A stretch of DNA of 22,652 nucleotides, from positions 1 to 22,652 of the forward strand of contig JBGCED010000004.1 of the NCBI GenBank assembly GCA_045106055.1, given 5' to 3'. The notes under the pieces are model-generated. The model saw nothing but the letters and a program-made list of their open reading frames with translations. It made no database searches and was not told the origin of the DNA. This document shows positions 16,754 to 22,652 of the stretch, piece by piece. The position numbers and the translations under genes are program-made. Source of the DNA: JBGCED01 sp045106055 (lineage in GTDB: Bacteria > Pseudomonadota > Alphaproteobacteria > CBDDJK01). The first letter of the stretch is position 1. Every line of letters starts with the position of its first letter.

Positions 16754-16795
16754 CATTATCCTTATTGCATCATCTTTATTACATTATCTTTATTG
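16754..16795. repeat. 14-bp tandem repeat covering the lptA stop codon and the lptA-rsmI gap
   Basis: Three contiguous units are present on the + strand: CATTATCCTTATTG (16754-16767), CATCATCTTTATTA (16768-16781) and CATTATCTTTATTG (16782-16795). On the coding (minus) strand the last unit contains the final Gln codon and stop of lptA (CAATAA), and that stop-containing segment is repeated twice more downstream. Confidence 0.88.
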
Positions 16796-17626
16796 AGGGG
16801 ATTCTTGCTTTTTCTGGGGAACGATCAGCCCTTGAATCCGATTGCTGCCCCCCAGCCCCAGCATCTGGCTAACGCCTGTCGCCATATTCAAATTGGCACA
16901 TTCCCCATTTAATTGATTTTCCCCGCGCGTAATCTTTAAATTGCCGCACAGCTTAAATTCCTGTTCAGGCACCAAATAAACCCCTTGATCTGCGACCAAA
17001 ATCTCTGTGGCGGTGGATACATGCACCCCGCCTGTTGCATCCACGCGGTAAACTTGGCTGTCACCAACATTATTTTGTTCCTGAGTTTGCTTTGGCGCGT
17101 CTTCTTGTTTTTGATCTGCGTTAATAAAGGCTGTAAGGGTTCCCGCGCGCACAAATTTATCTTGCTGCTGCAAGGTTGCATCGCCGCGTGCGACCGCAAT
17201 ATTTTGCTTGTTCCAATATTCAATCGTATCTTTGGCGGTGATTTTGCCATTTTGATTAATCACGCGCAAATCCTTGCCAATTAGCACGATAATATCGCTT
17301 TCCATATGATAAACCCCCTTATCGCCATAGGCGATGCTTGCGCCATTTTGGGCAATCACCCTGCCAATCGCATCCGCCCTTAAAATGCGATCTTGCCCAT
17401 CAATGGTCTGGTAATAGGCAATGATTTCATCCGCACGCAGCGTGATATTTTCGGTTTTCACCACCGCATTTCCAAGCGCATGATATTGTTTTAAATCACG
17501 ATCCCAATTCAGGGATTCATCCGCCATAATTTCAAATTCACTTTGTGCCAACAAGGGCAATGTCGCGCCCAATATGCCAAGCATTAGCATCAATATTAAG
17601 ATTCTAAGTGCGCTAAATTGTGTCAT
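16790..17626 (-). CDS. lptA: LptA/OstA-family periplasmic LPS transport protein
   Basis: LptA forms the periplasmic bridge carrying lipopolysaccharide from LptC to LptD. The 278-residue product has a signal peptide (hydrophobic residues 7-27, ending near LLAQS). OstA-type beta repeats follow: ESLNWDRDLKQYHALGNAVVKTENITLRADEI at the N-terminus, then repeated A..G.V....G......G..A.Y strands to about residue 170. After a polar insertion (DQKQEDAPKQTQEQNN) the fold resumes with VYRVDATGGVHVSTATEIL. It is longer than E. coli LptA (185 aa), as in many alphaproteobacteria. The ATG overlaps the lptC stop by four bases. lptB, which often follows, is absent here; rsmI follows instead. Confidence 0.88.
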   Translation of the reverse strand: MTQFSALRILILMLMLGILGATLPLLAQSEFEIMADESLNWDRDLKQYHALGNAVVKTENITLRADEIIAYYQTIDGQDRILRADAIGRVIAQNGASIAYGDKGVYHMESDIIVLIGKDLRVINQNGKITAKDTIEYWNKQNIAVARGDATLQQQDKFVRAGTLTAFINADQKQEDAPKQTQEQNNVGDSQVYRVDATGGVHVSTATEILVADQGVYLVPEQEFKLCGNLKITRGENQLNGECANLNMATGVSQMLGLGGSNRIQGLIVPQKKQESPQ

Positions 17627-18258
17627 TGTGTAATAATCATCTTGCTTTTGCCCAGCAATTTTAACTGCCGGCCTTTGTTAAATAGGGTGATGCCTTCTGC
17701 TTCAAAATATCCTTGAACCGCTTGCCCCTCAACTGGGTCCGTGCTGGAAACCTGCCCCGTTTCAAGCTTAATCTTCATGGTCGGCATATAAAGTTCATAG
17801 CCCAAATCATGGAACATTTCGACATTGCCGCTTAAGTCAACTTCTTTATTTTGTTCGTCATAAATGCCTTCATTTGCACTGATCAACGCCCAATTTCCCT
17901 CCGCCATCAATAAATCCGCTTTGGGCTCAACCAATTGATAGCTTTGTTCGCTTTGCTGATCAACACGGATCGCCGTTAAATTATAAGGCTGCTTATCGCC
18001 ATCGGTCGAAGAAAATTTAAAATTAACCACTTGCAAGCGATCCCTGCCCGCATCCATCACATCGCCAAAATCAAACTCAAAGAAATTGCCTTGATTGAAA
18101 TTCAAGAACGGCCATATCATCCCAATGATCAACAAAGATAAGGCGCTGGTTGGCAAAATATATTTTAAACGCTGCAACCATGATCTATTGGCGCGCACCC
18201 CCTTGATATCGCGCCCCGCAATGTTTAATTTTGATCTTTGTTGGGATGGTTCAGCCAT
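17623..18258 (-). CDS. lptC: LPS export ABC transporter periplasmic protein LptC
   Basis: LptC is the bitopic inner-membrane subunit that receives LPS from LptBFG and passes it to LptA. The 211-residue product has a basic cytoplasmic N-terminus (QRSKLNIAGRDIKGVRANRSWLQRLKY), one transmembrane segment at about residues 34-52 (ILPTSALSLLIIGMIWPFL) and a periplasmic beta-jellyroll. NLTAIRVDQ, ANEGIYDEQNKEVDLSGNVEMFHDLGYEL and VSSTDPVEGQAVQGYFEAEGI are typical of the domain. The stop overlaps lptA by four bases, and it starts eight bases after kdsD. Sequence conservation in this family is low, so the call leans on domain layout and context together. Confidence 0.87.
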   Translation of the reverse strand: MAEPSQQRSKLNIAGRDIKGVRANRSWLQRLKYILPTSALSLLIIGMIWPFLNFNQGNFFEFDFGDVMDAGRDRLQVVNFKFSSTDGDKQPYNLTAIRVDQQSEQSYQLVEPKADLLMAEGNWALISANEGIYDEQNKEVDLSGNVEMFHDLGYELYMPTMKIKLETGQVSSTDPVEGQAVQGYFEAEGITLFNKGRQLKLLGKSKMIITQ

Positions 18259-18266
18259 TAATTTAT

Positions 18267-19253
18267 TTATTTTGGATTAAAGGCGCGCTGAAAATCATGG
18301 ATATGAACAATGCCAAGCGGGCGTTTTTGATCATCAACAATAAAAAAGGCGGTGATTTCATATTCCGTCATAATATGCAGCGCGTCTTTGGCAAGCACGC
18401 GTGCTGCAAGCGTTTTAGGATTCTTGGTCATAATCGCCACAATATTCTGCCCAAGCAGATCGGGCGTATCAATATGGCGGCGCAAATCGCCATCGGTTAC
18501 AATTCCTTGCAGCTTGCCTGTTTCATCAGTTATGCCAACACAGCCAAAACGCCCCGAACTCATAATCATAATGGCTTGTTTCATCATTGTGTCTGGCGGG
18601 CAAAGCGGTATCTGATTGCCTGTATGCATATAATCTTCCACAAAGTTTAACTGCTGGCCCAGCGCCCCGCCTGGGTGAAATATTTTAAATTGTTCAGGGC
18701 TAAATTGCCGATATTCCATCAAGGCAACACATAGCGCATCGCCTAGGGCAAGCGAAAGCGTGGTTGAAGTGGTTGGCGCAAGCCCAATTTCCGACGCTTC
18801 GGGCATCACGGGCAAAATAAGCGCGATCTTTGAAATTTTTGCAAGGGTGCTATGCGGGTTGCTGGTGATGGCAATCAAATCAATTTTATGGGATCTGGCA
18901 TAATCCAGCAAGGCTGCAAGCTCGGCGGTTTCGCCCGAATTTGAAATTGCAATGATCACATCATGCGCGGTGATCATGCCCAGATCACCGTGCGCAGCCT
19001 CAGCAGGATGCACAAATTGCGCAGGCGTTCCAGTTGATGCAAGTGTTGCGGCGATCTTTTGCGCAATATAACCGCTTTTGCCCATGCCAGAGACAATAAT
19101 CCGCCCCACTTGATCAAGCCCAATTTTGGACATAAGCAAGGTTGCTTCAACAAATGCAACCCCCAGCGCATCCGCTAAATGGGCAAGCGCATCGCGTTCC
19201 GTGGCAATCACACGCTTGCCGATTGTTAAAATATTTGCTTTATTGTGATCCAT
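18267..19253 (-). CDS. kdsD: Arabinose-5-phosphate isomerase (KdsD/KpsF)
   Basis: The enzyme converts ribulose-5-phosphate to arabinose-5-phosphate, the first precursor of Kdo in lipopolysaccharide. The 328-residue protein has an N-terminal SIS sugar-isomerase domain and two C-terminal CBS domains (about residues 210-325). K59 (SGMGKSG), E111 (SGETAE), E152 (MPEASE) and H193 (FHPGG) fall at the same numbers as the catalytic residues known from E. coli KdsD. EAAHGDLG and NSGETAELAALL are SIS signatures. It heads the nine-gene minus-strand block and is followed by lptC eight bases later. It is divergent from the glycosyltransferase gene, with 86 bases between them for promoters. Confidence 0.95.
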   Translation of the reverse strand: MDHNKANILTIGKRVIATERDALAHLADALGVAFVEATLLMSKIGLDQVGRIIVSGMGKSGYIAQKIAATLASTGTPAQFVHPAEAAHGDLGMITAHDVIIAISNSGETAELAALLDYARSHKIDLIAITSNPHSTLAKISKIALILPVMPEASEIGLAPTTSTTLSLALGDALCVALMEYRQFSPEQFKIFHPGGALGQQLNFVEDYMHTGNQIPLCPPDTMMKQAIMIMSSGRFGCVGITDETGKLQGIVTDGDLRRHIDTPDLLGQNIVAIMTKNPKTLAARVLAKDALHIMTEYEITAFFIVDDQKRPLGIVHIHDFQRAFNPK

Positions 19254-19339
19254 ATTTTAATCCAAGAAGAACCTGTTTGTTTCCCTATCTTTATATCTGT
19301 CTTGCTTATAGCAAATTTCAAGGAAAGATCACGCATAAT

Positions 19340-20437
19340 ATGAAAATTTTAAACATCATGCTGGGCAAGGGAATGGGCGGGATAGAGCAAGCCTTTTGCG
19401 ATTACACGCAGCTATTGCATGGAAAAACAGGCTTTGAAGGTGATCCGATTGAAATCATTCAAATTACCGCCCGCAATGCAGCGATAAAATCAAAGCTTGA
19501 TCCTAAGGCGCGCCATTATGAATTAAATATGGCTGGCGGCGATTATAATATATTTAGCCTTTATCGGCTGCGGCAAATCATCAAACGCCAGCAACCTGCT
19601 TTTATATTGTGTCATTCTAATCGGGCTAGCAAATATGGAAAACGCGCGGCAAAGGGGCTTAATCTCCCCGTGATCGGCATTGCACACCGCCATCAGCTGG
19701 ATTATATCCAACGCTTAGATTATATTTTTACCGTCAATGATGATATTGCAGATGAACTTTATCGGCGCGGCGTTCCTCAGTCTCGAATCTTTGTCATTTA
19801 TAATATGTTAAGCCCCAATTTGGCAGCACATATCAAGCAAACCCCGCCAGTGCAAAAAATCTTGCCCAAAGCACCAGAAGCAGCGGTGCTGGGCGTGATG
19901 GGGCGGCTTGAAAAGGTAAAGGGACAAGATATTATGCTTGATGCCCTGCATATCCTGCATCAGTACTATGATTCTCCGTTAAATTTACGATTTGCAGGGA
20001 CAGGCAGCTTGCGGCCCAAATTGATTGAACAGGCGCAATCCTTGGGCTTAACCGCCTTTGTGGCGTTTGAAGGATGGGCGGGCGACCAAGCCCGTTTTTA
20101 TGAAACAATAGATTTATTGATTGTGCCCTCGCGTTTTGAAAGCTTTGGCATGATTATCATTGAAGCCATGGCATTTGGCGTGCCTGTTATTGCCGCCAGC
20201 ACCAAGGGTGCGACGCTTTTAATCAAGGATGGCGTTTCAGGCAGTCTTGTTGAAACTGAAAACCCAGCCGCCCTTGCGCATGAAATTTATGCGCTTTTAA
20301 ATGATGAAGAACGCCGCCGCCAATATCGAACAAATGCCAAGCTTAACATAAAGCCTTATCTGCCAGATCAAATCTTCACCCGCATCACCGCAGCCTTTGA
20401 TGCGATTGCTGCATCGGGTGACTTGAAAAACCCTTAA
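19340..20437 (+). CDS. GT4-family glycosyltransferase (GT-B fold)
   Basis: This cytoplasmic or membrane-associated glycosyltransferase has 365 residues. The N-terminal domain starts MKILNIMLGKGMGGIEQAFCDY, the acceptor-side Gly-rich loop of GT4 enzymes, followed by HSNRASKYG and GIAHRHQLDYI. The C-terminal donor domain has LGVMGRLEKVKGQDIMLDAL, then FAGTGSLRPKLIEQA. The E-x7-E type motif is ESFGMIIIEAMAFGVPVIAA (about residues 272-291), the nucleotide-sugar site. The frame is open upstream into kdsD, but the real start is ATG 19340, preceded by AAGGAAAG and by homology. Being divergent from kdsD/lptC suggests a role in LPS core or another surface glycan; the sugar and acceptor are unknown. 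Confidence 0.88.
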   Translation: MKILNIMLGKGMGGIEQAFCDYTQLLHGKTGFEGDPIEIIQITARNAAIKSKLDPKARHYELNMAGGDYNIFSLYRLRQIIKRQQPAFILCHSNRASKYGKRAAKGLNLPVIGIAHRHQLDYIQRLDYIFTVNDDIADELYRRGVPQSRIFVIYNMLSPNLAAHIKQTPPVQKILPKAPEAAVLGVMGRLEKVKGQDIMLDALHILHQYYDSPLNLRFAGTGSLRPKLIEQAQSLGLTAFVAFEGWAGDQARFYETIDLLIVPSRFESFGMIIIEAMAFGVPVIAASTKGATLLIKDGVSGSLVETENPAALAHEIYALLNDEERRRQYRTNAKLNIKPYLPDQIFTRITAAFDAIAASGDLKNP

Positions 20438-20484
20438 AATTATTTCGCTTGCATCGCCATTCCTTTTCCATTAAGTAAAGTCCA

Positions 20485-20518
20485 GTTTTATGGCATTTAA
20501 GCTTAAATGCGATAAAGC
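20485..20518. promoter_or_regulatory. Long near-perfect palindrome upstream of rpsF
   Basis: The core GCATTTAAGCTTAAATGC (20493-20510) is a perfect 18-bp palindrome. Extending it outward to 20487-20516 gives 15-base arms with one mismatch, and one more wobble and one more G-C pair can be added. It lies between the glycosyltransferase stop and rpsF. It could be an operator for a dimeric regulator or the first stem of the rpsF leader. It lacks a following T-run, so it is not a standard intrinsic terminator. Confidence 0.6.
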
Positions 20519-20594
20519 GCCTCCTTGCGAATGGAAATGGTTTTATTCGCTCTATGATGGGGATAAAGCCTCGTCAACAACATCCATAGGGAGC
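20519..20594 (+). promoter_or_regulatory. Structured rpsF leader with the Shine-Dalgarno sequence in a hairpin arm
   Basis: A hairpin pairs GCTC (20549-20552) with GAGC (20591-20594), TATG (20553-20556) with CATA (20585-20588) and ATG (20557-20559) with CAT (20581-20583), with bulges at 20589-20590 and 20584. The rpsF Shine-Dalgarno AGGGAG (20588-20593) is inside its 3' arm. A second stem, GCGAAT (20527-20532) with ATTCGC (20545-20550), overlaps its base by two bases. CTCCTT (20521-20526) can also pair with AGGGAG. Autogenous control of rpsF by the S6:S18 complex is known in bacteria. This leader is a candidate, but I do not see the described CCG-type motif. Confidence 0.5.
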
Positions 20595-20602
20595 TTATTT
20601 GA

Positions 20603-21028
20603 ATGGCAAATTATGAAACTGTAATTATCATCCGCCAAGATGTCTCGGCAAATCAGGCTGAAACATTGGTTGATGAATTGGCAAAAATCTTAACCGATGC
20701 TGGCGGCAATATTGCGCGCCGTGAATATTGGGGATTGCGCCAGCTTGCATATCGCATCCGTAAAAACCGCAAAGGGCATTATATCTTGCTTAATTATGCG
20801 GTTGATACCGAAATTAAAAATGAAATTGAACGCTTAATGGGGATCAATCCTGATTTTCTGCGTCACTTAACGACCTCTACCGAAGATTTGCCCACAGAAC
20901 CCAGCGTGATTATGAAAGAGCGCGCCTATCAAGAAGCGCGCGCAGAACGCGGCGGCTATAGCGCAAGACCATCATCGGGCTATCAGGCACAAAAAGACAC
21001 ACCGCCCCAAGATGGCGCTGCAAGCTAA
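20603..21028 (+). CDS. rpsF: 30S ribosomal protein S6
   Basis: S6 binds the 30S platform together with S18. The product has 141 residues, with MANYETVIIIRQDVSANQAE, the first beta strand of the ferredoxin-like fold, then GGNIARREYWGLRQLAYRIRKNRKGHYILLNY, the most conserved stretch of S6, and NEIERLMGINPDFLRHLTTS. The C-terminal 35 residues (ERAYQEARAERGGYSARPSS...) are a polar tail longer than in E. coli before modification. AGGGAG lies nine bases upstream of the ATG but within a predicted hairpin, suggesting translational control. rpsR follows after 24 bases. Confidence 0.97.
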   Translation: MANYETVIIIRQDVSANQAETLVDELAKILTDAGGNIARREYWGLRQLAYRIRKNRKGHYILLNYAVDTEIKNEIERLMGINPDFLRHLTTSTEDLPTEPSVIMKERAYQEARAERGGYSARPSSGYQAQKDTPPQDGAAS

Positions 21029-21052
21029 TCAATCAACGGAGAATATGATAAA

Positions 21053-21331
21053 ATGAGTGATAACGAAAAAGACCGCCCCGACGCTTCGGAACAATCAAGC
21101 GCACCGATGCGCAGAAGCTTTAATCGCCGCCGCAAAAGCTGCCCTTTTTCTGGGGAAAATGCACCTGCGATTGATTATAAAGATACAAGGCTGTTACAGC
21201 GCTTTATCTCGGAACGCGGAAAAATTATTCCCGCGCGCATCACATCGGTTAGCGCACCCAAGCAGCGCGAACTCGCAAAAGCAATTAAACAAGCCCGCTT
21301 TATTGGATTACTGCCCTATTTAATCGGCTAA
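21053..21331 (+). CDS. rpsR: 30S ribosomal protein S18
   Basis: S18 pairs with S6 on the 30S platform. The 92-residue product has a variable acidic N-terminus (SDNEKDRPDASEQSS), the basic segment MRRSFNRRRKSCPFSGEN with a cysteine, then IDYKDTRLLQRFISERGKII, the S18 signature region. The conserved tail is PKQRELAKAIKQARFIGLLPY. CGGAGA precedes the ATG at normal distance. The rpsF-rpsR-rplI order is standard in alphaproteobacteria. Confidence 0.97.
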   Translation: MSDNEKDRPDASEQSSAPMRRSFNRRRKSCPFSGENAPAIDYKDTRLLQRFISERGKIIPARITSVSAPKQRELAKAIKQARFIGLLPYLIG

Positions 21332-21364
21332 ATTCCAGATATAAGCCCATAAGGATATTTTAAA

Positions 21365-21979
21365 ATGGAACTGATTTTACTTGAAAGAGTGGAAAAACTC
21401 GGACAAATCGGCGATGTCGTCAATGTTAAAAATGGCTATGGCCGCAATTATCTATTGCCAACCAACAAAGCCATCCGCGCCACAAAAAGCAATTTGGAAA
21501 TGTTTGCAGCCCGCAAAGTGCAGCTTGAAACCCAAAATCTTGAAACCCGCAAGGAAGCAGAAGCGGTCGCAACCAAGCTTGATGGCAAGGAAGTTATTTT
21601 GATCCGCCAAGCTTCAGAAGGCGGACAGCTTTATGGTTCGGTTAGTGCAAAGGATATTGCAGAAGCCTTAACCGAAGCTGGCTTTGCAATGAATAAAAAT
21701 CAAGTTTTGATGAAAGCCCCAACCAAAACCATTGGTATTTTTGACTATAAAGTCAAATTACACCCAGAGGTTTCGGTGACTGTTTGGATCAATGTTTCCC
21801 AATCCCACGAAGAAGCCAAAGCGCAATCAGCGCGCAAGGAAAAAGGCGAAGATGTGGTGGTTACCGCAGCAAGCAGGGATGCAAAAGAACAAGCAGATCA
21901 GCTTCATGCACAAGCATCGGCACGCGCCGAAGTGATGGCAGAAGTTGCTGCCGAAGAAGCAGAACAGCCTGAAGCGTAA
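21365..21979 (+). CDS. rplI: 50S ribosomal protein L9
   Basis: L9 binds near the base of the L1 stalk of the 50S subunit. The N-terminal domain MELILLERVEKLGQIGDVVNVKNGYGRNYLLPTNKA contains the L9 signature, followed by the long helix and the C-terminal domain (GGQLYGSVSAKDIAEAL and VKLHPEVSVTVWINV). At 204 residues it exceeds the about 150 of E. coli. The last 55 residues are an Ala/Glu/Lys-rich extension (SARKEKGEDVVVTAASRDAK... ending EEAEQPEA), as seen in many alphaproteobacterial L9 proteins. AAGGATATTTT precedes the ATG. The final GCG-TAA is duplicated directly after the gene. Confidence 0.97.
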   Translation: MELILLERVEKLGQIGDVVNVKNGYGRNYLLPTNKAIRATKSNLEMFAARKVQLETQNLETRKEAEAVATKLDGKEVILIRQASEGGQLYGSVSAKDIAEALTEAGFAMNKNQVLMKAPTKTIGIFDYKVKLHPEVSVTVWINVSQSHEEAKAQSARKEKGEDVVVTAASRDAKEQADQLHAQASARAEVMAEVAAEEAEQPEA

Positions 21980-21985
21980 GCGTAA
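21974..21985. repeat. Duplicated last codon plus stop of rplI
   Basis: GCGTAA, the final Ala codon and the stop of rplI, occurs twice in tandem, and the sequence then continues with GC. It gives a second in-frame stop two codons downstream. It is short enough to arise by chance, but it matches the pattern seen after lptA and cvpA. Confidence 0.6.
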
Positions 21986-21997
21986 GCTTTAAATCAG

Positions 21998-22477
21998 ATG
22001 GGATTTAACCTAAATGAAGCATTGGCGCGCCAGGGGCTTAACCTGCCGAAGGTTGCCCCGCCCGCTGGTGCTTATGCAGGCAATGTCATTCACGGCAATT
22101 TGCTATATATTGCAGGTCAGCTGCCAATGCAGGACGGCAAAATCATCTATGCGGGCAAGCTTGGCACGCCTGATCTATCTATTGAAGAGGGTCAGCAAGC
22201 CGCAAGGCTGGTTGCGCTTAACATCATTGCCCAGATTGATGATGCGCTGGCTGGCGATTGGTCGCGGTTTGAACGCATTATTCGCTTAAATGGTTTTGTG
22301 AATGCAGCGCCCGATTTTAAAGATCATCCCAAAATCATCAATGGTGCATCCGAATTAATGGCAGCAATCTTTGAAGCCCAAGGCATTCACACCAGAATCG
22401 CGCTTGGCGCATCATCGCTGCCCTTTGGTGCCGCCGTTGAAATAGATGCAATTATTGGTTTATCTTCCTTCGCATAG
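21998..22477 (+). CDS. RidA/YjgF-superfamily protein lacking the catalytic arginine
   Basis: The trimeric RidA fold is recognisable in 159 residues: NLLYIAGQLPMQDGKIIYAGKLG, then AARLVALNIIAQIDDALAGDWSRFERIIRLNGFVNAAPDF and a C-terminal AAVEIDAIIGL strand. In true RidA (2-imino/enaminoacid deaminase) this strand carries a P-A-R-S-like segment with an essential arginine (R105 in E. coli). Here the aligned segment is P-F-G-A-A-V-E-I, so Gly replaces Arg. It therefore belongs to one of the longer YjgF-like subgroups of unknown activity. It begins 18 bases after rplI with no clear Shine-Dalgarno sequence. It may be cotranscribed with the ribosomal genes. It converges on a fumarase gene. Confidence 0.83.
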   Translation: MGFNLNEALARQGLNLPKVAPPAGAYAGNVIHGNLLYIAGQLPMQDGKIIYAGKLGTPDLSIEEGQQAARLVALNIIAQIDDALAGDWSRFERIIRLNGFVNAAPDFKDHPKIINGASELMAAIFEAQGIHTRIALGASSLPFGAAVEIDAIIGLSSFA

Positions 22478-22510
22478 ATTAGCATAAAATCGCGCCCATA
22501 ATTGCATTTT

Positions 22511-22652
22511 TCACGCGGTGAAAGCGGCAAAGAAATCATTGCCTTTATCATCAATGACGATGAAAGCTGGAAAATCAACAACTTCAATGCGCCAAATGGC
22601 TTCCATGCCAAGCTCTTCATAGGCAATGACTTCAACTTTTTTAATGCAATCT
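22511..22652 (-). CDS. Class I fumarate hydratase, C-terminal end (partial)
   Basis: The frame enters from the right edge of the window and ends at TGA (22511-22513), giving 46 residues. The sequence CIKKVEVIAYEELGMEAIWR followed by IEVVDFPAFIVIDDKGNDFF closely matches the C-terminus of iron-sulfur class I fumarases (FumA/FumB type), which interconvert fumarate and malate in the TCA cycle. The catalytic cluster-binding part is outside the window. It is convergent with the RidA-like gene, with a 33-base gap containing only a weak 6-bp hairpin overlapping the stop. Whether the protein is FumA- or FumB-like cannot be said. Confidence 0.88.
   Translation of the reverse strand, partial: DCIKKVEVIAYEELGMEAIWRIEVVDFPAFIVIDDKGNDFFAAFTA

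Noticed and set aside
19142..19339. Upstream extension of the glycosyltransferase into kdsD
   Set aside because: It overlaps the conserved KdsD N-terminus on the other strand and does not look like a GT4 N-terminus; ATG 19340 has a Shine-Dalgarno sequence and a normal start.
22500..22525. TTTCAC-GCG-GTGAAA hairpin as a terminator between the RidA-like gene and fumarase
   Set aside because: The stem is 6 bp and A/T rich, overlaps the fumarase stop, and has no T-run after it on either strand.

Overview
The window is a chromosomal housekeeping segment from an alphaproteobacterium of moderate, slightly AT-leaning base composition. The evidence for the class is the K+-independent H+-pyrophosphatase, the short (type 2) ArgC, the B. 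subtilis-type PurF, the kdsD-lptC-lptA cluster and the L9 with a long Ala/Glu-rich tail. I cannot place it below class. It encodes a Gram-negative envelope (LptC/LptA, KdsD, a lipoprotein with BON domains) and peptidoglycan enzymes (MurA, MurI). I see no phage, IS element, CRISPR array, tRNA or rRNA.

Layout. 1-223 is the tail of proC on the + strand. 224-640 is the only long gene-free stretch. It holds a duplicated repeat with paired hairpins, a 14-bp tandem repeat and the probable hppA promoter. 641-6625 (+) carries hppA, rlmB, a PfkB-family fructokinase, dcd and murA. 6646-7041 (-) is a small exported protein of unknown function. 7131-11709 (+) carries an MFS transporter, eno, argC and murI. 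11713-19253 (-) is a nine-gene, nearly gapless block, in transcription order kdsD, lptC, lptA, rsmI, yraN, a BON-domain lipoprotein gene, an N-formylglutamate amidohydrolase gene, cvpA and purF. 19340-20437 (+) is a GT4 glycosyltransferase. 20603-22477 (+) is rpsF-rpsR-rplI followed by a RidA-like gene. The window ends inside the 3' end of a class I fumarase gene on the - strand.

How the genes fit together. The minus-strand block starts with envelope lipopolysaccharide genes (arabinose-5-phosphate isomerase for Kdo, then LptC and LptA of the export bridge), runs through rsmI-yraN-BON lipoprotein (a neighbourhood also seen in enterobacteria) and ends with the common cvpA-purF pair. The divergent GT4 enzyme may also serve surface polysaccharide. 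The rest is central metabolism (eno, fructokinase, fumarase, PPi hydrolysis coupled to proton pumping), nucleotide and arginine synthesis (dcd, purF, argC), cell wall (murA, murI) and translation (rlmB, rsmI, S6, S18, L9).

What is unusual is mostly non-coding or repeat structure. There is a duplicated element with two exactly abutting 16-nt hairpins after proC. The rpsF leader is highly structured and its Shine-Dalgarno sequence lies in a hairpin arm. At the 3' ends of cvpA, lptA and rplI, short tandem duplications copy the last codons plus the stop codon. rlmB contains two in-frame 9-bp repeat tracts. Among proteins, MurI has insertions, and the RidA-like protein lacks the catalytic arginine of true RidA. 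I found no clear candidate for a wholly new multi-gene system.
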